The position numbers were made by a program, and so were the translations under genes. From Fimbriiglobus sp. (lineage in GTDB: Bacteria > Planctomycetota > Planctomycetia > Gemmatales > Gemmataceae), in the NCBI GenBank assembly GCA_025352585.1, contig JANXTD010000374.1, positions 1 through 13,493 of the forward strand: 13,493 nucleotides of DNA. The letters run 5' to 3'. Below the pieces are notes generated by a model. It searched no databases, was not told the DNA's origin, and worked only from the letters and a program-made list of their open reading frames with translations. Positions 1 through 9,594 of the stretch are shown piece after piece. How positions within the stretch are numbered: position 1 is the stretch's first letter; every line of letters begins with the position of its first letter.

Positions 1-3000
1 ACGCTGACGCCGCCGAGGCCGAACTTGCCGCTGGCCCGGAAGCTCAGGTCGGTGACGGTCACCACCGGCGCGCCGCCGAGGGCCGCCGTGAGGAAGCCGA
101 GCGTCGTCGTCGCGGTGGCGACCTGGAACAGCGGCGTTTCCGGGGCGAGGCCCTTGCCGGCGCGGATCGCCAGGCCGGTGACGTTGACGCTGAGCAGGTC
201 GCCGACCGCCAGTTTCGCCGTCGCGGCCGTGAGCGAGAACTGCCCGGAGCTGTCGAGGAAACCGCTCAGCCCGGTGGCGCTCAGCCCGCTGCCGCCCGGC
301 GCGGAGAGTGAAGCCGCCTTCGCGTCGATCGACAGCGCGGCGTTGACGTGCGGAATCGCCCAGTTACTCACGCCGAACTTCGCCGCCACGTTGAAGTCGG
401 TGAGCGCGAGCGCGAACCCGGCGAAGCCGAAGCTGCGGTCGCCGGCGACGGTCACGCCGCCCGTGATCGAGAAGCCGGTGTTGGTGAACGCGCCGTCAAC
501 GGCGACGGTGATGTCGCCGTTGCCGTCCGGGTTGATGGCGATCTCGCCGCCGACGGTGACCGTCACGTCGGCGGCGCTGGCGAACGTCCCCGAGATGCCG
601 AAGGCGAGCCGGTTGACCTGGAACTGGTCGAGCGACAGGCCGATCGAATCGATCTGCGCGTTGAAGTCGTAGGTGACCTCCCAGCCGCGGGCCTTGGCGA
701 TCGTCCCCGCCATCGGGATCGTGAAGCCGCTGCCGTCCGGGGCAGTGAACCCCGGCACGCTGAGCGAGGCCTCGGCGTCGAGCACCAGGGCGTTGAGGTC
801 GCCGATCGCCGCGACCTTCGAGCCGGCGGCGAGGTCGGTGCCGGGCCGCGCCAGGCCGCCGCCGGCGTCCGCGAGCGTGACCGTGTAGGCCGAGGTGAAG
901 CCGCCGCTGGCGCTGTCGATGCTGAGCTTGCCGGCGAACACGGTGACGGCGTCGGCCGAGAAGTCGAGGGCGACGGGGACGCTCAACCCGCTCGCGGTCG
1001 AGACGTAAAAGCCGGCCGCATCGACGCCCATCGTCAGCGTGAGGGTCGCCCCGGTCGTGTTCCAGCCCAGCGTGCCCGGCAGCGCGGCGAGGTACGGCAG
1101 CGCGTAGCCGCCCGCGGAGCCGGGGGCCTCGTTGAGGCTCAACGTCAGCGTCCCGACGGCTGACTTGCCGTCGGCGGCGACCGTCACCCCGGTGAAGCCG
1201 GCCGTCGTCGTCAAGAAGCTTTGCAGCCCAGCCGCCGTGCCGTCGATCGCCGAGAAGTCGCGCGCCGGCAGCAGCCCGGTGAGCGCGCCACTCAGGGCAC
1301 TCGTGAAGGCGGCCGGCAAGACCGGGCGGGCGGTGCCGTCGCCGGTGACCGTCGCGACCAGGTCGGGGAGTTCGGCGCGGAGGTTGGCGTAGCCGTCGCT
1401 GAAGGCGCTGATGAGCGCCGCCGCGTCGCCGCCGGGGACAACGCTCGACTCGAAGGTGAGCCGGACGCCGCCGGCCGAGTACGCCGGCGTCGCCTTCAGA
1501 CCGGCCGGCAGGTTCACGACGCTGACCTTGGCGAACGACCCGGTGACGTTCGCGCTGAGCAGGTCGAGGCCGGTGCCGACGGTCGGGCTGAACCCGCCGG
1601 CGAGGGTCAGCCGCAACTCGCCGCCCAGCGCCGCGGCCCCGGTCACGGTGAGCTTGTCGTAAACCGCCGCCGAGGTCGCCGTCAGGTCGAGGGTACCGCC
1701 GGCGGCCTGGGAGAAGTTGCCGGCCACGACGCCCGGCCCGGCGAACCGGCCCTGATTCGTGGTCGTCCCGCGGGCGTTCGCCGTCACGGCCACCGACGGC
1801 GTGCCGCCGACATCGACGCTGCTGAGGAGGTCGAGCTGCCCGTCGCCGGCGAAGTTGCCGACGGCGACCTCGCCGTGCGACCCCGTGCCGAAGAACTGCG
1901 GGTCGAACAGCCCGCCGCCGAGGTTCTCCAGCACGACCAGGCCGCTGCCGGCGGCGTTGACCGCGAGGTCGGGCCGGCCGTCGCCGTTGAAGTCGGCGGC
2001 GGTCACGCGGGTAGTAAAGGCGTACGCGCCGACGGCGTAGTCGGTGCGCGCCCCAAGAGTGCCGTCGCCGGCGTTCGGGAAGACGCGGACCTGCGAGATC
2101 GCGATGAACTGGTCGCTGCCGTCGTCCACGGCGATCACGTCGAGCCAGCCGTCGCCGGTCACGTCGGCCACGGTCGCCTGGCGCGGGTTGCCGGTGGCGG
2201 GGTAGGCGGCCAGCCCGAACGTGCTGCCGGGCCGCGAGTCGAGGACGACGACGTTGCCCTCGTAGCTCGTGGCGATCAGGTCGAGTCGGCCGTCCCGGTT
2301 CAGGTCGGCCGCGGTCAGGCTGTTGGAAGTGTTCGTGCCGGTCGAGAGGTCTTGCCGCACCAGCCCGCCGGCCGTGTTGCGCATCAGGATGACCTGGCGG
2401 ACGCTAGCGTCGCCGAGGGCGATGTCCACGCGGCCGTTGCCGGCGAAGTCGCCGACCGCGAGGCCGCTGAGGGAGAACACGCCGAGGGCGGTCGTGGTCG
2501 CCGCGCCGAAAGTGCCGTCGCCGTTGCCGCGCTTGACGACGAGGGCCGCGCCCGCGGCGGCGATCAGGTCGAGCTTGCCGTCGCCGTCGAAGTCGGCCGC
2601 GGCGAGGTAACGCGGGGCGATCGGCAGGCCGACCGACGACGAGGTGAAAGTGCCGTCGCCGTTCGAGAGCAGGACCGTGGCGGACGCGCTCAGCCCGTCG
2701 GCGACGGCGGCGTCGGTGCGGCCGTCGGCGTTGAAGTCGGCGGCGAGCAGCGTGGCCCGCACGGGGGCCGCCGTGGTGACGGCCGGGGCGAAGGCGAGCG
2801 GCCCGCGCACGTCGATCGTGCCGCCGCCGAGGCTGAGTGACCCGCCGGCGACGACCGTGACGGCCGAGCGCGTGTCGAGCGTGTTGCCGGCGAGGTTCAC
2901 GGCTTGCGTGTCGGTACCGCCGCCGACGGTCAGCGACGCCGCCTGACTGCGACCCGTCAGCGAAACATCAGACGCCGTCGCCGCACTGACGTTCGCGTTG

Positions 3001-3170
3001 TTTGCGAGGTTCGGGGTGCCGGCCGACCACTGCGAGGCGGTCAGCCAGGTGCCGACGCCGCCGAGCCACGACGTGAGGGCGGGCAGCGTGCGGTCTTCCA
3101 GTGCCTCGATGCCGAGGCGGGTCGGGCGCGATTGGGGCTTCGGCGTGCGGGTCGGGCGCGGCGTCTTCAT
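1..3170 (-). CDS. FG-GAP/VCBS-repeat surface protein, C-terminus beyond window (partial)
   Basis: This is a large exported or cell-surface protein; 1056 codons are visible with no stop, and the gene continues past position 1. The N-terminus (MKTPRPTRTPK...) is basic and carries IEALEDRTLP at about residues 21-30, a segment common at the start of big planctomycete extracellular proteins. Residues about 140-450 hold seven calcium-loop FG-GAP/VCBS repeats (for example ADFNADGRTD, ADFDGDGKLD, ADVTGDGWLD) spaced about 45-50 residues apart, consistent with one seven-bladed propeller. Residues about 480-540 (GGTLDLTATS...YDKLTVTG) resemble autotransporter-type beta-helix passenger repeats. The rest is Gly/Ala/Thr/Val-rich beta-type sequence I do not recognise. 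The ATG start is supported by GGAGAG eight bases upstream and by the LEDR position. A promoter-like element lies 55 bases upstream. The ligand is unknown; adhesion or matrix function is inference. Confidence 0.85.
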   Translation of the reverse strand, partial: MKTPRPTRTPKPQSRPTRLGIEALEDRTLPALTSWLGGVGTWLTASQWSAGTPNLANNANVSAATASDVSLTGRSQAASLTVGGGTDTQAVNLAGNTLDTRSAVTVVAGGSLSLGGGTIDVRGPLAFAPAVTTAAPVRATLLAADFNADGRTDAAVADGLSASATVLLSNGDGTFTSSSVGLPIAPRYLAAADFDGDGKLDLIAAAGAALVVKRGNGDGTFGAATTTALGVFSLSGLAVGDFAGNGRVDIALGDASVRQVILMRNTAGGLVRQDLSTGTNTSNSLTAADLNRDGRLDLIATSYEGNVVVLDSRPGSTFGLAAYPATGNPRQATVADVTGDGWLDVIAVDDGSDQFIAISQVRVFPNAGDGTLGARTDYAVGAYAFTTRVTAADFNGDGRPDLAVNAAGSGLVVLENLGGGLFDPQFFGTGSHGEVAVGNFAGDGQLDLLSSVDVGGTPSVAVTANARGTTTNQGRFAGPGVVAGNFSQAAGGTLDLTATSAAVYDKLTVTGAAALGGELRLTLAGGFSPTVGTGLDLLSANVTGSFAKVSVVNLPAGLKATPAYSAGGVRLTFESSVVPGGDAAALISAFSDGYANLRAELPDLVATVTGDGTARPVLPAAFTSALSGALTGLLPARDFSAIDGTAAGLQSFLTTTAGFTGVTVAADGKSAVGTLTLSLNEAPGSAGGYALPYLAALPGTLGWNTTGATLTLTMGVDAAGFYVSTASGLSVPVALDFSADAVTVFAGKLSIDSASGGFTSAYTVTLADAGGGLARPGTDLAAGSKVAAIGDLNALVLDAEASLSVPGFTAPDGSGFTIPMAGTIAKARGWEVTYDFNAQIDSIGLSLDQFQVNRLAFGISGTFASAADVTVTVGGEIAINPDGNGDITVAVDGAFTNTGFSITGGVTVAGDRSFGFAGFALALTDFNVAAKFGVSNWAIPHVNAALSIDAKAASLSAPGGSGLSATGLSGFLDSSGQFSLTAATAKLAVGDLLSVNVTGLAIRAGKGLAPETPLFQVATATTTLGFLTAALGGAPVVTVTDLSFRASGKFGLGGVS
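1825..2745 (-). repeat. Seven tandem FG-GAP/VCBS coding repeats
   Basis: Seven DxDxDG-type calcium loops are encoded here, in protein order: ADFNADGRTD, ADFDGDGKLD, GDFAGNGRVD, ADLNRDGRLD, ADVTGDGWLD, ADFNGDGRPD and GNFAGDGQLD. They are diverged protein repeats with a period of about 135-165 bases, not exact DNA repeats. A count of seven matches the blade number of integrin-type propellers. Boundaries are approximate. Confidence 0.8.
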
Positions 3171-3225
3171 CGGGGTGGCTCTCCGCACCGGGCGACAGGG
3201 GAATGCCTGCGGCGGGGTGTCACCG

Positions 3226-3259
3226 CTCCAGTAGGTTGGCGGGTCGAAAAGCCTTGCGG
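3226..3259 (-). promoter_or_regulatory. Promoter-like element upstream of the surface-protein gene (copy 1)
   Basis: On the minus strand this reads CCGCAAGG, a 17-base spacer, then CTACTGGAG. It aligns without gaps to the element at 6147-6180, with 26 of 34 positions identical including both outer blocks and a central CCCGCC. The 17-base spacing and the position 55 bases before the ATG suit a sigma-factor promoter with -35 and -10 parts. That it is a promoter is inference from two copies. Confidence 0.5.
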
Positions 3260-3323
3260 AAATCGGCAGGATTTCGGGAGGCGTCGGCGGGAAACGGGGC
3301 CGGACTCGCCCGCCGCGAAAGAT

Positions 3324-6110
3324 TTATGGCGTGGGCAAGACGGGGAGTTTCCAGAGCATCACGGAGTTGTCCTGGCTGCCCGATCCGAGCGTCCGTCCGT
3401 CCGGCGAGAAGGCGACGGAGTAGACGCAATCGGTGTGACCGACGAGCCGCGCGACGGGGCGGGCGGTGGCGGCGTCGCGGAGTTCGAGGCCGCCGTCGCT
3501 TCGGCCGACCGCCAGCCACTTGCCGTCCGGGGAGAAGCCGCCGCAGGTCGCGGTCCGCCCGGCGTCCGGGGCGGTCACACCGAGGGTCCGGTCGCCCGTC
3601 GTCCAGAGTTGCAAGGCGTCGTTCGCCCCGGCCGCGGCGAGGCGGGTGCCGTCCGCCGACAGCGCCAGCGGCAGCCGCACTTTGGGCGCGAGGTCGAGGC
3701 CGTTCAACTTGGCCGGCCGGCGCTCGCCCCCGGCGGCGGTGGCGGACCCGTCGGACGAAACGACGGCCGCGATCGTGTTGACCCGGCCGAATTCCGCGAC
3801 CGTGCCGACAACCTTGCGGGTCGCCACGTCCCAGCGGCGGACGGTGCCGTCCCGCCCGGCGGTCACGACCGTCCGTCCGTCGGCGGTCGCCACCAGCGAG
3901 AGGACCTGTTCGGTGTGACCGCGCAGCTCGAACGCCGGCGTGCCGTCGAGGCCCCACGCCTGCACCCGGCCGGTCAAGTCGGCCGGCGCGACGACGGTGC
4001 CGTCCGGCAGGACCGCCAGGGCGGGGACGACGAACCGGGTCGTGCCCCAACTCGCGGTCCGACTGCCGGTCGCCGCGTCGAACACCCGGACCCGCCCGTC
4101 GCCGCCGGCCGTCACGAGCGTCCGGCCGTCGCGGGTGAAGGCGACCGCCCGCGCGGAGCGGTTGTCGTGGGCGACCGTGAGTGACGGGGCGAGCGTCGCC
4201 GGAACCCGGTCGGCCTGCCAGCGGGCGGCGGCGGCGAGCCAGCGGTCGCCGGAGTTTCGGTCGGCGAACGCCACGAGTCGGGCCTTCGTCGCGGGGGACG
4301 GGTCGAGCGCGGCCGCCGCCATCGCCGCCGACCACTCGCCCGCCGCGGTGGGGTCGTCCTCGGTCAGGAGTCGGACGTCGTCGAACCCCGCGTCGCCGTT
4401 GCCGGCAATTAGTTCGAGGTGCGTCCAGGCGTTGTCCGCCAGCGCGACCGGCCGCAGGGCGTAGTGGACCGGGCGGCCGTTGACCCAGACCGTCGTCTCG
4501 GCGGCGAACCCGAGGGCCGCGTAGCGGACCCGCACGTCGGACCACTCGGCCGGCAAGACGCACTGGTCGTCGAGCAGCGGTTGCGCCCCGGCGGCGTCCT
4601 GGAGGTTGACCTTGAACCGCCACGGGTAGCGGCCGGACACCGGCGGCGTGGCGGGGTAGCGCACCCGCGCGGCCACGGTGAACGGCGGGCCGACGCCTAG
4701 CGCGCGGGTGGCGTTCGCCGGCTGCTCGGCCTTCGGCGTCAGTCGCAACGTCCGGTCCCCCTCCGTCGCGTCCATCCCGCTCGTCGCGGCGGTCGCGGCG
4801 TAACCGAATCGCCAGTCGGTCGCCCCGTGCTCGAAGTCTTCGGACCAGACGACCGTGAACCCCGCGTCGTCGCCTCGCCCGACCCTCACGGCGGGCGGGG
4901 CCGGGTTCGGGTCGCCGGGGCGCGTCAGGGCGAGCGTCGCCAGGAGGGCCACGACCGCGACGGCCCCGACGGCGACGGACGCCGGGAGCGGCGGCGACCG
5001 GCCGCGACGGTCGCGAGTTCCGTACCGACGGCGGCGGCCGACGCGGGCCGCCCGGCCGGGTCCTTCTTGAGCAGCCGCACGATGAGCGCGTCGAGGGCCG
5101 GGGGCACGGCCGGGTTGACGGCGCGCGGCCGGGGCGGGGTCACGGTCGCCAGGGCGGTCAGGGCGGCCCACGCCGTTTCGCCGGGGAACGGTCGGCGGCC
5201 GGTCGTCAGTTCGTACAGCACGCAACCCAAGCTGAACAGGTCGGCGCGGTGGTCGGTCGCCCGGCCGGCGGCTTGCTCCGGGGCGACGTAACTCGGCGTC
5301 CCCGCGAGTTCGCCGGCCTGCGTCAGGTCGGCCCCGGCCATCGGCTTGGCCAGCCCGAAGTCGAGCAACTTCACCCGCCCGGTGCCGGCCTCCAGCCAGA
5401 CGTTCGCCGGCTTGATGTCGCGGTGCAGGACGCCCGCCGCGTGCGCCGCCAGCCCGGCCGCGATACCCTGGGCGACGCGGACCGCCTCCGCGACCGGCAC
5501 CGCCCCGCCCCGCGCCAGCCGCCCGGCCAGCGACTCGCCGGCGAGCAGTTCCATCGCCAGGAACGGCACGCCGTTGGCCTCGCCGACCTGGTGGATCGCG
5601 ACGACGTGGTCCCCGCCGACGGCCGGCGCGGGCTTCGCGCAAGAAGCGGGCGCGGAAGGTCGCCTGCCGGGCGAAGTGTTGCCGCGACACTTTGACGGCC
5701 ACCGCACGGTTCAGCGAGTCGTCCTCGCCGCGGAAGACGACGCCCATGCCGCCCGCCCCGAGCCGCGCGGTCAGCCGGTACGGGCCCAACCGGCCGAGGT
5801 CGCCCGGCCGGTCGGGCGGCTCAAGGAGTGGGGACTCGTCCGAGCCGCCGGAGATGCCGTCGTCGCCCCCGACCGCGGCGAGGAGGGCGTTCAGGCTCGG
5901 GTCGTCCGGGCGTCCGGTGGGGCACTCGGTCAGTAAGGCGGCGAGCGGCCCGCGGGTCGGCGACTCGCCGGCGCGGGCGGCGCAGCGCGGGCAGCCTTCG
6001 AGGTGGTGGCACAGGTCGTCGATCGCGTCGGTCGGCACGTCGCCGGCGAGCAACCGCTCCAGCGTCGGCGCGTCCGGGCACTCGGACGGGTGGTGGGTCG
6101 GGCGGGGCAT
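3324..6110 (-). CDS. Membrane Ser/Thr protein kinase with WD40 repeats; two compensating frame changes
   Basis: This is an ECF-linked eukaryotic-type Ser/Thr kinase of planctomycete architecture, open for 928 codons. In order: an HxxxCxxC motif (H36, C40, C43) like anti-sigma zinc fingers; the kinase glycine loop LGAGGMG (117-123) and VAVK (K140); a membrane helix at about 380-398; a beta-rich segment (about 410-570) with FDDVRLL, perhaps concanavalin-like; and seven WD40-like units to the C-terminus (GHTDCVYSVAFSPDGRTL is the clearest). After REARA (about residue 162) this frame turns into Arg/Gly/Pro-rich nonsense, while the next frame encodes the rest of the kinase; the sensible frame resumes near 4990. 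The gene therefore has a +1 (or -2) change near 5621 and an opposite change near 4990. It lies 89 bases downstream of the sigma gene and has its own promoter-like element. No clear ribosome binding site precedes the ATG. Confidence 0.85.
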   Translation of the reverse strand: MPRPTHHPSECPDAPTLERLLAGDVPTDAIDDLCHHLEGCPRCAARAGESPTRGPLAALLTECPTGRPDDPSLNALLAAVGGDDGISGGSDESPLLEPPDRPGDLGRLGPYRLTARLGAGGMGVVFRGEDDSLNRAVAVKVSRQHFARQATFRARFLREARAGRRRGPRRRDPPGRRGQRRAVPGDGTARRRVAGRAAGAGRGGAGRGGGPRRPGYRGRAGGARGGRPAPRHQAGERLAGGRHRAGEVARLRAGQADGRGRPDAGRRTRGDAELRRPGASRRPGDRPPRRPVQLGLRAVRTDDRPPTVPRRNGVGRPDRPGDRDPAPAARRQPGRAPGPRRAHRAAAQEGPGRAARVGRRRRYGTRDRRGRSPPLPASVAVGAVAVVALLATLALTRPGDPNPAPPAVRVGRGDDAGFTVVWSEDFEHGATDWRFGYAATAATSGMDATEGDRTLRLTPKAEQPANATRALGVGPPFTVAARVRYPATPPVSGRYPWRFKVNLQDAAGAQPLLDDQCVLPAEWSDVRVRYAALGFAAETTVWVNGRPVHYALRPVALADNAWTHLELIAGNGDAGFDDVRLLTEDDPTAAGEWSAAMAAAALDPSPATKARLVAFADRNSGDRWLAAAARWQADRVPATLAPSLTVAHDNRSARAVAFTRDGRTLVTAGGDGRVRVFDAATGSRTASWGTTRFVVPALAVLPDGTVVAPADLTGRVQAWGLDGTPAFELRGHTEQVLSLVATADGRTVVTAGRDGTVRRWDVATRKVVGTVAEFGRVNTIAAVVSSDGSATAAGGERRPAKLNGLDLAPKVRLPLALSADGTRLAAAGANDALQLWTTGDRTLGVTAPDAGRTATCGGFSPDGKWLAVGRSDGGLELRDAATARPVARLVGHTDCVYSVAFSPDGRTLGSGSQDNSVMLWKLPVLPTP
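4990..5625 (-). other. Displaced kinase catalytic core in the alternate frame
   Basis: In the frame shifted by one base from the flanking gene, this stretch encodes the missing kinase core in correct order: GDHVVAIHQVGE, PFLAMELL, the catalytic loop HRDIKPAN (near 5404-5427), LLDFGLAK (near 5345-5365), GTPSYVAPEQA, DLFSLGCVLYELTTGRRPF and LLKKDPAGRPASA. All residues needed for catalysis are present. No start codon or ribosome binding site would make it an independent gene, so it belongs to the 6110-3324 gene. One base too many (or two missing) in GCCGGCC at about 5619-5627, and the reverse at about 4985-5010, would explain it. Confidence 0.85.
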
Positions 6111-6146
6111 GGGGCGACCGGGCGGGGGATCGGTGGGCGGCCTGGA

Positions 6147-6180
6147 CTCCAGTAGCCGGGCGGGCGGGGAAACCTTGCGG
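6147..6180 (-). promoter_or_regulatory. Promoter-like element upstream of the kinase gene (copy 2)
   Basis: On the minus strand this reads CCGCAAGG, 17 bases, CTACTGGAG, matching the element at 3226-3259. It lies between the sigma-factor stop and the kinase ATG, with 36 bases between its downstream edge and the ATG, which leaves room for a short leader. If it is read by the adjacent ECF sigma factor, the kinase and the surface protein would be its targets. The sequence alone does not show which sigma factor uses it. Confidence 0.5.
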
Positions 6181-6199
6181 GAACTCGCCGGCGACCGGC

Positions 6200-6763
6200 T
6201 CAGTCCAGTTCCACGAACCCTTCGAGGGCCACCCGCAGCCGGGCCAGCACCCGCGACTTGGCGGCGTAGACCGTGCCGAGTTGGAGGCCCAGGTCGGCCG
6301 CGACTTCGCCCGCCGGCCGGGCGTGCAGCACGTGCGCCTCGAAGGCCTGCCAGGCGGCGACCGAGAATTCCCCGCGGATCAGGTCGAGGCCGCGTCCGAC
6401 CAGGATGCGGGCGTGCTCGCGGTCCTCGCCCGCGTCCGGCGTGTCCGCCCGCGGGTCTTCAGAGTCCCCGAGCGAGCCGACGGCCACCGGGTCGCGGCCC
6501 CGCAGCGACCGCCTCCACTGGTTGCAGGTGACGGTGTGCAGCCAGCCGCGGAAGCTCTGGGTCGGCCGGTACTCGAACGTCGGCATCCGCCGGACGGCGA
6601 CCGCCAGGACCTCCTGGACCAAGTCGGCGGCGTCGTCCGGGCCGAGGCCGAGCCGCTTCGCCCGGTGGTAAATCAGCGGCGTGTAGAGCGCGACGAACCG
6701 GGACCACTCCGGCGAGCCCGGTTCCTTCAGCCGCTCCAGTAGTGTCGCGGACGTATCGAGCAT
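6200..6763 (-). CDS. ECF-family RNA polymerase sigma factor
   Basis: This is a 187-residue extracytoplasmic-function sigma factor that would direct RNA polymerase to a specific promoter set. Region 2 spans about residues 25-90, with DDAADLVQEVLAVAVRRM and the core FRGWLHTVTCNQWRR. Region 4 spans about 135-180, with the helix-turn-helix AGEVAADLGLQLGTVYAAKSRVLARLR. The linker (about 95-115) is acidic. I chose the ATG because the protein then begins MLDTSATLLERLKEP, as planctomycete ECF proteins do; an upstream GTG at 6808 would add 15 residues unlike the family. The kinase gene follows 89 bases downstream, the usual ECF-kinase pairing in Planctomycetes, so phosphorylation control of the sigma factor is plausible. 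A TAAAAT hexamer on the minus strand at 6809-6814 may be part of its promoter, but no convincing -35 is visible. Confidence 0.93.
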   Translation of the reverse strand: MLDTSATLLERLKEPGSPEWSRFVALYTPLIYHRAKRLGLGPDDAADLVQEVLAVAVRRMPTFEYRPTQSFRGWLHTVTCNQWRRSLRGRDPVAVGSLGDSEDPRADTPDAGEDREHARILVGRGLDLIRGEFSVAAWQAFEAHVLHARPAGEVAADLGLQLGTVYAAKSRVLARLRVALEGFVELD

Positions 6764-6962
6764 ACCCGTCCGCGATGGGGGCAGAGGTGACCGGTTGCAG
6801 CCTAGCACATTTTACTCTCATCATGCCGGCCGGCCGGCGGAAACCGTCGGCGAGTCGCGGGTTGGCCCCTCACCCGGCGACGGACCCCTTCGACTGAAGA
6901 ACGTGCCCGAACGGACGTCCGACGGGTGACCAGGAAGTGTCGGGCGGGGTTCGTCATGAGTC

Positions 6963-7000
6963 GCGGGCGGTTGCGGACGCGATCGCCCGCAACCGCCCGC
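6963..7000 (-). terminator. Perfect 14-bp hairpin downstream of katG
   Basis: Two 14-base arms (6963-6976 and 6987-7000) are exact reverse complements (GCGGGCGGTTGCGG and its partner) around a 10-base loop that contains the palindrome GCGATCGC. It begins 23 bases after the katG stop, where a transcription terminator would be expected. It lacks a following T-run on either strand, so it may be a Rho-independent-like stem without a U-tract, an RNA 3'-end stabiliser, or a protein-binding palindrome. Confidence 0.5.
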
Positions 7001-7023
7001 ACTGTGACCGGCGGTTCAGCCCC

Positions 7024-9492
<2,469 letters not shown>

Positions 9493-9594
9493 TCATTCAT
9501 AACCGGCAGGGCGGCGTTTCTCCAACACATTGTCCGAAAGCGCGACGCCCGCCGCAAGTCGGTTCGGCCCCCATTCTCCCGGCTCGCCTGGGGG

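Noticed and set aside
25..4184. Long plus-strand ORFs opposite the surface-protein and kinase genes
   Set aside because: Their translations are Arg/Gly/Ala/Pro-rich low-complexity sequence typical of antisense shadow frames in GC-rich DNA; the minus strand encodes recognisable domains throughout.
4985..5630. Programmed ribosomal frameshifting in the kinase gene
   Set aside because: Two opposite shifts would be needed, and no slippery heptamer is seen at either place; sequence error or mutation is simpler.
6734..6742. A third copy of the nonamer CTCCAGTAG (CTACTGGAG on the minus strand)
   Set aside because: It lies inside the sigma-factor coding sequence (codons for LLER), and no CCGCAAGG block is found at the 17-base spacing, so it is most likely chance.
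6764..6808. Longer sigma factor starting at GTG 6808
   Set aside because: The extra 15 residues (LGCNRSPLPPSRTG) are unlike ECF N-termini, and the ATG at 6763 gives the usual family start.
6802..7002. Minus-strand 66-codon ORF upstream of the sigma factor
   Set aside because: It is Arg-rich with no domain-like pattern, covers a hairpin, and looks like stop-free GC-rich noise.
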